Assembly (NCBI RefSeq): GCF_000012945.1
Contig: NC_007511.1
Location: 806,001-870,000 of the forward strand
Direction of reading: 5' to 3'
DNA from: Burkholderia lata
Lineage (GTDB): Bacteria; Pseudomonadota; Gammaproteobacteria; Burkholderiales; Burkholderiaceae
DNA: 64,000 nucleotides
Shown here: one piece after another, positions 37,105 to 45,070 of the stretch
Numbering within the stretch: the stretch's first letter is position 1
Layout of the letters: every line of letters starts with the position of its first letter
Notes under the pieces: model-generated
What the model saw: only the letters and a program-made list of their open reading frames with translations
What the model was told of the DNA's origin: nothing
Databases searched by the model: none
Program-made: the position numbers and the translations under genes

Positions 37105-37740
37105 TTACTCGAGCAGGTGCAACGCGTCCGCGAGCGACAGCACCGTCGTGCGCGATTCGAAGGCGGTGGAGAACAGGTGCTCGTGGACCACCGGATCCGG
37201 GTCGTAGCAGCAGTCCTTGACCGTGTACAGGCGGAAGTCCGCGTCGCTTGCGTGGGCGATCGACGACAGCATCACGCCCGTCGACGCGATGCCGACCATG
37301 ATCAGCGAATCGACGCCTTGCTCAACGAGCCGCGCCTGCAGATCGGTGCCGAAGAACACGCTGGCGCGGTGCGCGACGATCAGCGGCTCGTCGGACTGCC
37401 GGCCGAGTTCCGGGCACGGGCCGTCGTTGATGAAGAGGCCGAGCTGCTTGATGCCCTGGCCGTTCTTGTTGCGTGGGCTGACTTCCGGATAGCCGGGGCT
37501 GAACCGGAGGTTCGCGAACCAGACGCCGATGCCGCCGGCCCGCGCCGCGTCGCATAACCGGCGTGTATTGGCGAGCAGCGCGGGCGCGACGGACGGAAAG
37601 AGGCCAAGGATGTCGGTCTGGTAATGCATGACGAGCAGTGCGGTGCTCGACGGCACGATCGCGGGAATCGGCGCGGATGGGCTGTCGCCGGGGTTCGTGC
37701 GGGGTGTCGTTGCGATATCCGGTGCGTGTTGCCGAGTCAT
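37105..37740 (-). CDS. Isochorismatase-fold protein lacking the usual catalytic triad
   Basis: A 211-residue protein with the cysteine-hydrolase/isochorismatase fold: ALLVMHYQTDILG, GIGVWFANLRFSPGYPEV, FFGTDLQARLVEQGVDSLIM, VGIASTGVMLSS, and DADFRLYTVKDCCYDPD. In active members the first strand ends in a catalytic Asp (here His39), the basic position is Lys (here His124 or Arg125), and the nucleophile is Cys (here Val156). So none of the three is present. Isochorismatases proper can lack the Cys but keep Asp and Lys. The N-terminus has a 30-residue Pro/Thr-rich extension. It is probably a non-hydrolase binding protein or has an altered chemistry. Confidence 0.78.
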   Translation of the reverse strand: MTRQHAPDIATTPRTNPGDSPSAPIPAIVPSSTALLVMHYQTDILGLFPSVAPALLANTRRLCDAARAGGIGVWFANLRFSPGYPEVSPRNKNGQGIKQLGLFINDGPCPELGRQSDEPLIVAHRASVFFGTDLQARLVEQGVDSLIMVGIASTGVMLSSIAHASDADFRLYTVKDCCYDPDPVVHEHLFSTAFESRTTVLSLADALHLLE

Positions 37741-38084
37741 GAACGAGAGTCTCCGATAGCCCGCGGGGAATTTCAGCGTCCCCGATTTGTACCGGAAAAT
37801 CGGGGCGCTTGCCGATGCGATTTTCGTAGGGGTGTTTTACCGCGCCGCGCGGCGGCCCCCGTCATCCCGGCGCAACGTTTCGTCGCGGCCGCAATATACT
37901 GGCGTGCGCTTGATCGACCCACGGCTGGTCGAGGTAGTGCGACGCCGATGCCGATGCCGATAGCCGGCCGCAACGGCTCGCCGCTGCCGGTCTGCGTTGT
38001 CGCGCGGATCGCGCCCGAAGCGGCAAGGCCCGGCGCGATGCCATTTCACGTCACGTCACGTTGCGCCAACACGAGCTACACGTC
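37741..38084. other. Gene-free region with a perfect 9-bp stem-loop
   Basis: A 344-bp spacer between divergent genes. It contains CCCCGATTT (37780-37788) pairing with AAATCGGGG (37797-37805) around an 8-base loop, in the leader of the isochorismatase-fold gene, so it could be an operator or an mRNA hairpin. Further right are a short GATGCC repeat near 37950 and GC-rich sequence without coding character. Confidence 0.45.
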
Positions 38085-38471
38085 ATGCCAGTTACCGGAT
38101 TCAGTCACTACAATCTGCGAGCGGATCGGCCGACACTCGATTCGCTTCGCGATTTCTACGTCGACATCGTCGGCTTGCAGGAAGGGTTTCGTCCGCCGTT
38201 CAAAAGCTTCGGCTATTGGTTGTATGCCGGCACGCAGGCCGTGCTGCATCTGTCGGAAGCGCGGCCGGGCGAGTCGCGTCCTTCGAATGTTGCCAATACG
38301 TTCGATCATGTTGCGTTCGCCTGTGCAGACGCCGACGAAATGGCGCGTCATTTGACTGCGGCCAACGTGGCCTTCACGCGCGCGCACGTTCCGATCACCG
38401 GACAGGTGCAGTTTTTCTTCCGCGATCCGGCCGGCAATGGCGTCGAGTTGAATTTCGCGCAAGCCGAGTGA
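38085..38471 (+). CDS. VOC (glyoxalase/dioxygenase) family protein
   Basis: A 128-residue vicinal-oxygen-chelate protein with two beta-alpha-beta-beta-beta modules. GFSHYNLRA gives the first metal-ligand His, FDHVAFACAD the second half His, and FFFRDPAGNGVELNFA ends with the C-terminal Glu, the usual ligand set. QEGFRPPFKSFGYWLY is the first-module centre. Family members include glyoxalases, fosfomycin-resistance enzymes and extradiol dioxygenases; the specific reaction is not evident. The ATG at 38085 is preferred over an upstream TTG. It borders the lower-GC accessory patch. Confidence 0.82.
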   Translation: MPVTGFSHYNLRADRPTLDSLRDFYVDIVGLQEGFRPPFKSFGYWLYAGTQAVLHLSEARPGESRPSNVANTFDHVAFACADADEMARHLTAANVAFTRAHVPITGQVQFFFRDPAGNGVELNFAQAE

Positions 38472-38537
38472 GCGAGCTGATAACAATGACCCGACGCCAC
38501 TTCGGCGCTCGACCTGAAGGAAGGGGATTTCATCGCG

Positions 38538-38639
38538 GTGGTGCATATCGTTTTCGGGCCGCAAGGTGCCGGCAAGTCGACTTATGCGCGGACGCTCGCC
38601 GCCGCGTCCGGTGCGACGCGTTTCTCGATCGACGCGTGA
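38538..38639 (+). pseudogene. Truncated P-loop kinase/ATPase remnant
   Basis: An open stretch from GTG at 38538 encodes VVHIVFGPQGAGKSTYARTL and continues to ATRFSIDA followed by TGA at 38637-38639. GPQGAGKST is a clear Walker A motif. Intact relatives of this small AAA/kinase family continue after FSID for over 100 residues, so only the N-terminal 33 residues survive. The following bases (38640-38709) show no continuation in any frame that I can recognise. It looks like the left junction of a rearranged or inserted segment. Confidence 0.65.
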
Positions 38640-38709
38640 CCGATCCGCCGAGGGGCGACGACGCTATCGCGTAGCGGCACCTTTGCGGTGATGCCGACCA
38701 TCTTCTGCG

Positions 38710-39225
38710 CTAACGCGCCAGGTCGCAATGCATCTGCAGGCTTTCCGTTGCGTTGCGGTGAATCTGAAACCCGTGCCGCATCAGCGCGGCCCGGATCTGC
38801 GCGAGGGCAGACGCGCAACGCCGCACACGGCGTTGCTGCCAGGCAGGTGGCGTGAATACACCCAGCGGCAACATCCGCACGCGCCGGCCGTTCAAGCTGA
38901 ATGAAACGTCGATATGCGTTCCATCGACATCGTGTCCGTTGCTGCCGAAAATATCGGCCAGTTCGTCGAGGCGGGCGGGATAGAGCAGGCGGAACGCGCC
39001 GATCCCCAGTGCTCGAAACTGACGGCGGGCAAAACCGAGCCTGGACGCCCGTGGCTCGTAGCCGCGCGTCAGGATCAGGGTGATCTCCGCGGGCAACTCG
39101 GTCTGGATCGTCTGCAACTTGCCCAGGACATGCGTATCCACGCGGACGTGTCGCGCGGGCCAGCGCGGCCGGATCTGAACGCCGGCGTGAACACCGGGCG
39201 TCAGCTTGAGCAGGTTCGATTGCAT
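38710..39225 (-). CDS. Hypothetical protein with M15 (VanX/DD-peptidase)-like pattern
   Basis: A 171-residue protein from the ATG at 39225. I do not recognise a firm family, but the order of motifs resembles M15 zinc peptidases: ITLILTRGYEPRASR (the RGYR substrate segment), GHDVDGTHIDVSF (compare SxHxxGxAxD, supplying His and Asp), and a late TESLQMHCDLA where an EWWH-type motif would give the last His. The EWWH spacing is not conserved, so activity is doubtful. Base composition is somewhat lower in G+C than the core genes. It lies in the accessory patch, with 177 bp without a gene upstream. Confidence 0.5.
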   Translation of the reverse strand: MQSNLLKLTPGVHAGVQIRPRWPARHVRVDTHVLGKLQTIQTELPAEITLILTRGYEPRASRLGFARRQFRALGIGAFRLLYPARLDELADIFGSNGHDVDGTHIDVSFSLNGRRVRMLPLGVFTPPAWQQRRVRRCASALAQIRAALMRHGFQIHRNATESLQMHCDLAR

Positions 39226-39402
39226 CGTGAGTATCCGTGGTCGCAATGGGCCATAAGCGACGGACATTGCAGGGTAATTCGTTCATTCAGCGTGGCGGTG
39301 CGTGCGGATATCGACTGGCGCGGCCGTTGCCACGGGGCAATCGTACGTGGTACCGACACGCGGGCAAGCTGAGCCGCAGTACGGGGGCTGCCCGCCGCCT
39401 CG

Positions 39403-40242
39403 TCAATCACTCCCGAAGAGCGAGAGACTGCCGTCCTGCTCCCTCGATACCGTAACCCTTGTCCCGCGGCGTAGTTCGTGGCGACCCACACGTTGGTCGA
39501 CGGCCAAGGTGCAGGAGAATCGTTCGGATCCGTCGAATTCAAATGGCCCTGCGTCACATTCAATGCCGAAGTTTTTCCGCGCATGAGGCAGCTCTCCCGA
39601 AATCGACGGGGCACCGATGCCCTCGATTGCGATTGTCTTGACGTCGATTCCGGCGGGGAGATCGACTTCGCGGTTTCGAAACCCGGAGGCAAGCGTGCAG
39701 TCCACCTCGTCCACCAATTTTTTGAAGTCGAAGGATGCGTGCTCCCGACGGTGCGTGAATGGGCCGGGTGCACACTCGATTCCGTTGAGCGATGCCGGTT
39801 TCGCAAGCGTTCCCCAGGCAAGGTAGCTCGCCTTGTCGTCGATGCGGGACACGAGGAAGTTTCCGCTCACGGTCAGCCCCAGAAGCGGTGTGTTCGACGG
39901 GACGGTGCCGCTATGGACCGAGTGTGGCGCATCCTGGTCCAGGACAACCGTCGATCCCGGCGGGAACGTCATCCCGTCGAATACCGTTGTCCGTGTGACG
40001 TGGTGGGTGTACCAGGCGCTGACTGCATGGCCATAGCCGTCGGCAATGGCACGATTGTTGAACAGTGCGACAACCTGCACGACCACCAGGGCGCAGAGAA
40101 AGAAGACGCCGCGTCTCCAGGCTTTATGTGCGCGAACGCGACCGATCAATCCGACGGCCGCGACGACCAGCGTGAGCGGTATGGTGACGGCAAGCGTCAA
40201 AAAAAGCAGGATCGCCAAATCCGATATCCCGTACAACGCCAT
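39403..40242 (-). CDS. Membrane-anchored protein of unknown function
   Basis: A 279-residue protein. Two N-terminal hydrophobic helices (about residues 8-35, LAILLFLTLAVTIPLTLVVAAV, shown in part, and 45-62, FFLCALVVVQVVALF) anchor a soluble C-terminal part. That part has regular beta-type segments such as TFPPGSTVVLDQDA, LTVSGNFLVSRID and ELRRGTRVTVSREQDG. The soluble part probably faces the periplasm. No family was recognised. Codon use is less GC-biased than in neighbours outside the patch, consistent with acquisition. It is the gene immediately left of the oldest glsA-end copy. Confidence 0.6.
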   Translation of the reverse strand: MALYGISDLAILLFLTLAVTIPLTLVVAAVGLIGRVRAHKAWRRGVFFLCALVVVQVVALFNNRAIADGYGHAVSAWYTHHVTRTTVFDGMTFPPGSTVVLDQDAPHSVHSGTVPSNTPLLGLTVSGNFLVSRIDDKASYLAWGTLAKPASLNGIECAPGPFTHRREHASFDFKKLVDEVDCTLASGFRNREVDLPAGIDVKTIAIEGIGAPSISGELPHARKNFGIECDAGPFEFDGSERFSCTLAVDQRVGRHELRRGTRVTVSREQDGSLSLFGSD

Positions 40243-40565
40243 GATCGAGTCTCCGGTTGATCAGTTTCTGCCGCGATCCATGTTGAAGTGCTGTCCATAC
40301 CGCCCGGATCCTGGTGTCGGGCAGACGTGCAGCGAGCATCGCTTATGCGTCGGGGCTGCTATTGGAAACACTCTAATCCGGACCGTTCGCCAGGCGTGGT
40401 CTGCTTATCCACGGCCTTCTTGGTATGCCAATGGCGCCACTTTTTCGGCCGAATCCGACGTATCCGATGCCGCCGCCTCAATGAACCGACCGTCCCGAAC
40501 AAGTCGTCAACCCCTCCAGTACCAGCGTCCCGGTACTCCGGCAATCCAAACCCGCGTCGAAATCT
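40243..40565. other. Gene-free stretch carrying displaced glsA end copy A
   Basis: Apart from the 61-bp glsA 3'-end copy at 40471-40531 and the leader of the minus-strand membrane protein gene, this 323-bp stretch shows no gene. Small open frames here overlap the copy out of frame and have no RBS. Confidence 0.55.
40471..40531 (-). repeat. Displaced glsA 3'-end copy A (61 bp, about 85% identical)
   Basis: A gapless 61-bp match to the last codons of glsA, with 9 mismatches to copy B. Read on the minus strand it still codes GTLVLEGLTTCSGRSVH and a stop, against GTLALEWLTTYSGRSIF in the intact gene. It has no upstream glsA sequence, so it is a severed gene end. It is the most diverged of the three copies and probably the oldest. 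Confidence 0.85.
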
Positions 40566-40940
40566 TCAATTTTTGAAAATCAATCCGCTCATATATTGAT
40601 TCAAGTCGCGGAAATCTTTGACTGTCCAGGCGTGAGGCGGCAGTTTTACACCATTCTCCCGCAACGTTTTCGGAATCAGGTCTCCGTTCGGGCGAAGTAT
40701 GACGGACGAGACAATCACGCCCGGATAATCGTTGAGTCGCTTTTTGAAGGCGGGCGTCGTAAGGTCGGGCGTGGGCGGGTTGCTTTTGTTGGCCAATGGT
40801 CCGGTTCCTCGGGCATCTGCGCCGTGGCACATCGCACATCTCGCCAGGAAGATCTTTTTCCCGTTATCACTATCCGCGACGGCCGGTGATGTTTGAGCAA
40901 GCAATGCTATTCCCAATGAAGCGACGGCGAATATTTTCAT
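40566..40940 (-). CDS. Small c-type cytochrome
   Basis: A 124-residue protein from the ATG at 40940. A signal peptide (residues 1-22, KIFAVASLGIALLAQTSPAVA) is followed by the heme-binding motif CAMCH in GKKIFLARCAMCHGADARG. The axial Met is probably in the C-terminal LNQYMSGLIF. This is the class I cytochrome c fold found in periplasmic electron carriers. DNA around it is clearly lower in G+C than the surrounding chromosome. It is the single gene in the 599-bp unit between glsA-end copies A and B, which suggests it came in as a cassette-like insertion. No oxidoreductase partner is nearby. Confidence 0.85.
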   Translation of the reverse strand: MKIFAVASLGIALLAQTSPAVADSDNGKKIFLARCAMCHGADARGTGPLANKSNPPTPDLTTPAFKKRLNDYPGVIVSSVILRPNGDLIPKTLRENGVKLPPHAWTVKDFRDLNQYMSGLIFKN

Positions 40941-41295
40941 TTTTCGTGTTTTTGTTGTGTGAACCGCTACATGTCTCTGTGGGGGCGGTGGTTGCCGAAT
41001 GGCGAGTTCCCCATTGAGCGCGTCGATATTCACCTGTCGCCATTGCGCCAGAGCAGGCACACCCAACCCCGCCCCCTCAAAAAATCGACCTTCCCGAATA
41101 AGTCGTCAACCACTCCAGCGCCAGCGTCCCTGCGCTACGTGTATATAAACCGACGCCCCGATGTCGACCAAGCGGGCGAACGTCGCACTCTCTTGGGCGA
41201 TCGGTTGAATCCGCCGCGAGTACTGGTCATTCGGCAACTTTGGGCGGGTTGCTGTCGGATCGTCAAATCGCTAACATTCCCCGGTGCTCCGGGCG
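40941..41295. other. Gene-free divergent spacer carrying glsA end copy B
   Basis: This 355-bp stretch lies between the divergent cytochrome c and GNAT genes and is low in G+C for this genome. Apart from the 61-bp copy B and likely promoters for both genes, I see nothing coding in it. Confidence 0.5.
41070..41130 (-). repeat. Displaced glsA 3'-end copy B (61 bp, one mismatch)
   Basis: Differs from the intact glsA end at 41855-41915 by a single base (C for T at the 26th position). Its minus strand codes the identical C-terminus GTLALEWLTTYSGRSIF plus TGA and five bases beyond the stop region. Homology begins and ends at the same bases as in copies A and C. High identity implies a recent event. 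Confidence 0.92.
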
Positions 41296-41742
41296 ATGGT
41301 CATCAACATGATCTCAATTCAACAGTTAGCAACCCTTCCTCCGCAGCTATTGGATTTTGAGCGTGAAGCTGTCGATCAAGGGTTCAACTTTGTCGGCCGT
41401 TTGATTCGCGAGTGGCAAGACGGAAGCAACAGGTTCGATAAGCCGGGTGAATGTCTGCTCGCGGTCACTGACAACGGAACTCTTCTGGGGGTTGGCGGCT
41501 TGAACGTCGACCCCTATGTCCCGGATGGGTTGACCGGCCGCCTGCGCCGCCTCTATGTGGCGAATGCCTTCCGCCGTCGCGGTATAGGTGAAGCCCTCGT
41601 TGCTGCACTGCTTCAGAGAGCAGAGCAGCAATTCCATCAAGTCCGGCTTTCAACGGATACAGAATCTGCAGCTGCCTTCTACTCCCGACTGGGATTTCGT
41701 GCAGTTGAAGATGAAACGGCCACCCACGTGAAAATGCTGTGA
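41296..41742 (+). CDS. GNAT-family N-acetyltransferase
   Basis: A 148-residue GNAT enzyme. The acetyl-CoA loop is RRRGIGEALVAALLQRAE, preceded by strand 4 GRLRRLYVANAFRR and followed by VRLSTDTESAAAFYSRLGF, the standard C-terminal half. Candidate starts are GTG 41284, ATG 41296 and ATG 41308; none has a strong RBS and I chose 41296. The substrate is unknown. G+C is lower than in core genes. It is the only gene in the 785-bp unit between glsA-end copy B and the intact glsA, opposite in strand to glsA. Confidence 0.85.
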   Translation: MVINMISIQQLATLPPQLLDFEREAVDQGFNFVGRLIREWQDGSNRFDKPGECLLAVTDNGTLLGVGGLNVDPYVPDGLTGRLRRLYVANAFRRRGIGEALVAALLQRAEQQFHQVRLSTDTESAAAFYSRLGFRAVEDETATHVKML

Positions 41743-41854
41743 CGAGCATCGGTTATGGATCGATCGCTGCCAAAGGGTTAATTGCCCGCGCAGGGTGCTG
41801 GCGCATACCGAATCGACCTGCAACCATTGTGGGGCATGAGTTGCGCGTGGATTC

Positions 41855-41915
41855 CGCCCCCTCAAAAAATCGACCTTCCTGAATAAGTCGTCAACCACTC
41901 CAGCGCCAGCGTCCC
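41855..41915 (-). repeat. Intact glsA 3' end, copy C of the 61-bp repeat
   Basis: The in-place copy: it contains the last 17 codons and stop of glsA and seven bases past the stop. It serves as the reference for displaced copies A and B. The three copies are in the same orientation, starting 599 and 785 bp apart. Confidence 0.92.
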
Positions 41916-42776
41916 CGCCAGTGAGTTCCCGTTCGCATCGAGCCCCGGCGCCCACACGCACACGGCCATCTCGCCGGGCAGCACCGCGACGATCCCGCCA
42001 CCCACGCCGCTCTTCGCCGGCAGCCCGACGCGATACACGAAATCCCCCGCTGCATCATAGGTGCCACACGTCAGCATCAGCGCCGACAGCCGCTTCGCGG
42101 AACTCGAATCGACGATCCGCTCGCCGGTCACCGGCGCGACACCGCCGTTCGCGAGGAACAGCGCGGCGCGCGCGAGCTCGACGCAGTTCATCGTGATCGC
42201 GCACTGGCGGCAATACGCATCGATCACCGTGTCGGGCGGCATCTGCATGTTGCCGAAGCTCGCCATGAAGTGCGCCATCGCGCGGTTGCGCTCCGCGTGC
42301 TGCAGCTCGGACTGCGCGACGCGCGAATCGTAGTCGATGTCGTTCGCGCCGATCAGCCGCCGCACGAATTCGACGAGCGCCGTCTCGGCCTTCACGAAGC
42401 GGCGGCACAGCACGTCGGTGACGACCAGCGCACCGGCGTTGATGAACGGATTGCGCGGCTTGCCGCGCTCGCTCTCGAGCTGGACCAGCGAGTTGAACGC
42501 GTTGCCGGACGGCTCGCGGCCGACCCGTTCCCACAGTTCATCACCCAGCAGCTGGAACGCGAGCGTGCACGCGAACAGCTTCGAGATGCTCTGGATCGAG
42601 AAGCGCTCGTACGCGTCGCCGACCGTGCAAACGTTTCCGTCGAGCGTCACGACGGCCATCCCGAACTTGTCGGCCGGCACTTTGGCGAGCTCGGGAATGT
42701 AATCGGCAACCCGTCCCTGGCCAATCCAGGGGGCGAGTTCGGTGTGGATGCGTTCGAGGATCGTCTGGTAATTCAT
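41862..42776 (-). CDS. glsA: Glutaminase
   Basis: A 304-residue serine-dependent beta-lactamase-type glutaminase, the standard length for GlsA. The SxxK catalytic motif is in FSIQSISKLF (Ser63, Lys66). ESERGKPRNPFINAGALVV and GLPAKSGVGGGIVAVLPGEMA (shown in parts) are the conserved substrate-binding and KSG-like blocks. It hydrolyses glutamine to glutamate and ammonia in the cytoplasm. The ATG at 42776 (MNYQTILERI) fits family starts. It is divergent from the response-regulator gene. Its 3' end has been hit repeatedly by insertions (see 61-bp copies), yet the reading frame is intact. Confidence 0.96.
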   Translation of the reverse strand: MNYQTILERIHTELAPWIGQGRVADYIPELAKVPADKFGMAVVTLDGNVCTVGDAYERFSIQSISKLFACTLAFQLLGDELWERVGREPSGNAFNSLVQLESERGKPRNPFINAGALVVTDVLCRRFVKAETALVEFVRRLIGANDIDYDSRVAQSELQHAERNRAMAHFMASFGNMQMPPDTVIDAYCRQCAITMNCVELARAALFLANGGVAPVTGERIVDSSSAKRLSALMLTCGTYDAAGDFVYRVGLPAKSGVGGGIVAVLPGEMAVCVWAPGLDANGNSLAGTLALEWLTTYSGRSIF

Positions 42777-42995
42777 CAAGTCAGGCGGGTAGGTGAGCGG
42801 CCCGGATTCAGGCGAGCCCGTATGGAACCGTCCCGGCGCCGATTCGTCAAGCGCGGACGATATCGCGCCCTTATTTTCAAGACCTCTAAACAGGCAATCG
42901 GCGGGCGCAGTATCATGCGGTACGTTTCGGCCAATGGCCGGCGTCCGGCACCGGCCGGCGCCGCCGCGGCTTCCCCGATGATCCGACCGCTGCCC

Positions 42996-43706
42996 ATGTC
43001 TTTTCGCATCCTGCTCGTCGAAGACGACACCCGCCTGTCCACGCTGATCGCCGGCTACCTGCGCAAGAACGACTATGAAGTCGACACTGTGCTGCATGGT
43101 GACGCCGCGGTGCCGGCGATCCTGTCCATTCGTCCCGATCTCGTCATTCTCGACGTGAACCTGCCGGGCAAGGACGGCTTCGAAATCTGCCGCGAGGCAC
43201 GCAAGCAGTACGACGGCGTGATCATCATGGTGACGGCCCGTGACGAGCCGTTCGACGAACTGCTCGGCCTCGAGTTCGGCGCGGACGACTACGTGCACAA
43301 GCCGGTCGAGCCGCGCATCCTGCTCGCGCGGATCAAGGCCCAACTGCGCCGCGCGCCCGCGCGCGCGGTCGAGAGCACCGCGCCGCAGCCGGAGCGCTAC
43401 GCGTTCGGCAAGTTCTCGATCGACCGCACCGACCGCTCCGTCGTGCTGCCCGACGGCAGCACGCCCGACCTGACGTCGGCCGAGTTTGACCTGTTGTGGG
43501 CGCTCGTGTGCCACGCGGGCGAAGTCGTCAGCCGCGACGACCTGATGCTGCAGTTGCGCGGCGTCGAATTCGACGGCCTGGACCGCACGATCGACGGGCG
43601 CATCTCGAAGCTGCGCCGCAAGCTGCGCGACGACGCGAGCAACCCGCAGCGGATCAAGACGATCCGCAGCAAGGGCTATCAATTCAGCAAGCACGCGTGG
43701 GAATGA
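42996..43706 (+). CDS. OmpR-family response regulator (RstA-like)
   Basis: A 236-residue response regulator. The receiver domain shows the acidic pocket ILLVEDD, phospho-acceptor LVILDVNLPGKDGF, and the switch Thr/Lys in MVTARD and VHKPVEPRILLARI. The C-terminal winged helix contains LTSAEFDLLWALVCHAGEVV and RTIDGRISKLRRKL. The sequence pattern is that of RstA. The start is taken at 42996 (MSFRILLVEDD); an ATG at 42978 would add six residues, and neither has a good RBS. The sensor-kinase gene follows 64 bp downstream. Signal and targets are unknown; the divergent glsA is a candidate. Confidence 0.9.
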   Translation: MSFRILLVEDDTRLSTLIAGYLRKNDYEVDTVLHGDAAVPAILSIRPDLVILDVNLPGKDGFEICREARKQYDGVIIMVTARDEPFDELLGLEFGADDYVHKPVEPRILLARIKAQLRRAPARAVESTAPQPERYAFGKFSIDRTDRSVVLPDGSTPDLTSAEFDLLWALVCHAGEVVSRDDLMLQLRGVEFDGLDRTIDGRISKLRRKLRDDASNPQRIKTIRSKGYQFSKHAWE

Positions 43707-43770
43707 CGCGACGTTCGTACGACGCCGTCACGTTCCGCGCGGGCCTTCCATCCGCCGGCCGGGAGCCGAG

Positions 43771-44901
43771 ATGATCCGACGAACCCGTTCGCACCCCGAT
43801 GCACCGCCGCTGCCGACGCTGCGCTACGTCAAATGGCGCTGGCTGCATTTCCGTCGCGCGTGGACCGATACGCGCGCCGACCGCATCCCGAGCTGGTCGC
43901 GTCTTTACGTTCGCACGTACCTGCATCTGCTTGGCCTCGTGCTGCTGACCGCGCTCGTGCCGGCGCTCGCGCTGTGCGTCGAATTGTCGCCGCAGATCGT
44001 GTGGCATGCGTTCGACTCGCTGCCCGGCGACATCTGGATCGTGCTCGTATTCGTGTTCGCCGCGCCCGCGCTCGCGGCATACCGGTGGATGCGGCCCGTG
44101 TGGTCGGATCTCGTGATGGTGCGCGAGCGCGCGATCGATTTCACGGGCGGGCGCTTCAACACGCGCGCGCGCGAATCGCACAGCGTGATCATCGGTCCGC
44201 TCGCGCGGACGCTGAACGCGCTCGCGATGCGCATGGAACGGCTGATCGCCGCGCAGCGCGATCTGACGAACGGCATCTCGCACGAGCTGCGCACGCCGCT
44301 CGCACGCGTGCGTTTCGCGCTCGAAATGCTGCGCGAACCGGGTTCCGCGGCCGAATACCAGGGCGCGCTCGAGAGCATTGCGCAGGACGTGACCGAGCTC
44401 GAAGAGCTGATCGACATGAGCCTCACGTATGCGCGGCTCGAATACAGCTCGCTGCAGTCGAACCTCGAGATGACGGCCCCCGTCGCGTGGTTCGAGCATC
44501 AGGTCAGCGATGCGCAACTGCTGTATCCGGAGCGCGCGATCGAGTCGCGCATCGCGATCGCATCGGATCTACGCGTGAAGATGGACCGGCGGCTGATGTC
44601 GTATGCGATGCGCAACCTGTTGCGCAACGCGAGCAAGTACGCGAAATCGCAGATCGTCGTCGGGATCTCGCTCGTGCACGGCAACATCGGGATCTTCGTC
44701 GAGGACGATGGTCCCGGCGTGCCGGAGAGCGAGCGCGAGCGAATCTTCGACGCATTCGTGCGCCTCGACCGCCGCACCGGCGGCTATGGCCTCGGCCTGT
44801 CGATCACGCGGCAGGTGCTCCATGCGCACAACGGCCGGATCGCGGTCGTCGATCCGGTCGAGCTTGGCGGCGCGCGCTTCGAGATCAGCTGGCCGGTCTA
44901 G
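43771..44901 (+). CDS. Sensor histidine kinase (RstB-like) with a very short periplasmic loop
   Basis: A 376-residue HPK. Two membrane helices (about residues 52-70 and 88-107) are separated by only about 17 residues (ELSPQIVWHAFDSLPGD), followed by a HAMP-like linker. The dimerisation block is LTNGISHELRTPLARVRFAL with the phospho-His, and the ATPase has NLLRNASKYA (N box), VEDDGPGVPESERERIF (G1) and GGYGLGLSITRQV (G2). GGGAG precedes the ATG. It pairs with the preceding response regulator. The tiny loop argues for sensing in the membrane or through a partner, not through a periplasmic domain. Confidence 0.92.
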   Translation: MIRRTRSHPDAPPLPTLRYVKWRWLHFRRAWTDTRADRIPSWSRLYVRTYLHLLGLVLLTALVPALALCVELSPQIVWHAFDSLPGDIWIVLVFVFAAPALAAYRWMRPVWSDLVMVRERAIDFTGGRFNTRARESHSVIIGPLARTLNALAMRMERLIAAQRDLTNGISHELRTPLARVRFALEMLREPGSAAEYQGALESIAQDVTELEELIDMSLTYARLEYSSLQSNLEMTAPVAWFEHQVSDAQLLYPERAIESRIAIASDLRVKMDRRLMSYAMRNLLRNASKYAKSQIVVGISLVHGNIGIFVEDDGPGVPESERERIFDAFVRLDRRTGGYGLGLSITRQVLHAHNGRIAVVDPVELGGARFEISWPV

Positions 44902-45070
44902 CGCTGCGCCGCGCGGGGCCTCGGCCTCGACAGAAGCAGCACCACAGCCGCACGCGCCGGATTCGAGCGCGTCGCCGGCCTTTCCCGCCGCACCTTTCCC
45001 GTTTCGACACCTTCCTGCACGGCAATCGCGTAACGATTCGTTTGGCGCGCGTGCGCGCTTTGCATTACGA

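Noticed and set aside
40471..41915. The 61-bp copies as integron attC sites
   Set aside because: They lack the paired inverted core sites of attC and are plainly coding ends of glsA; no integron integrase is present. Only the cassette-like layout is similar.
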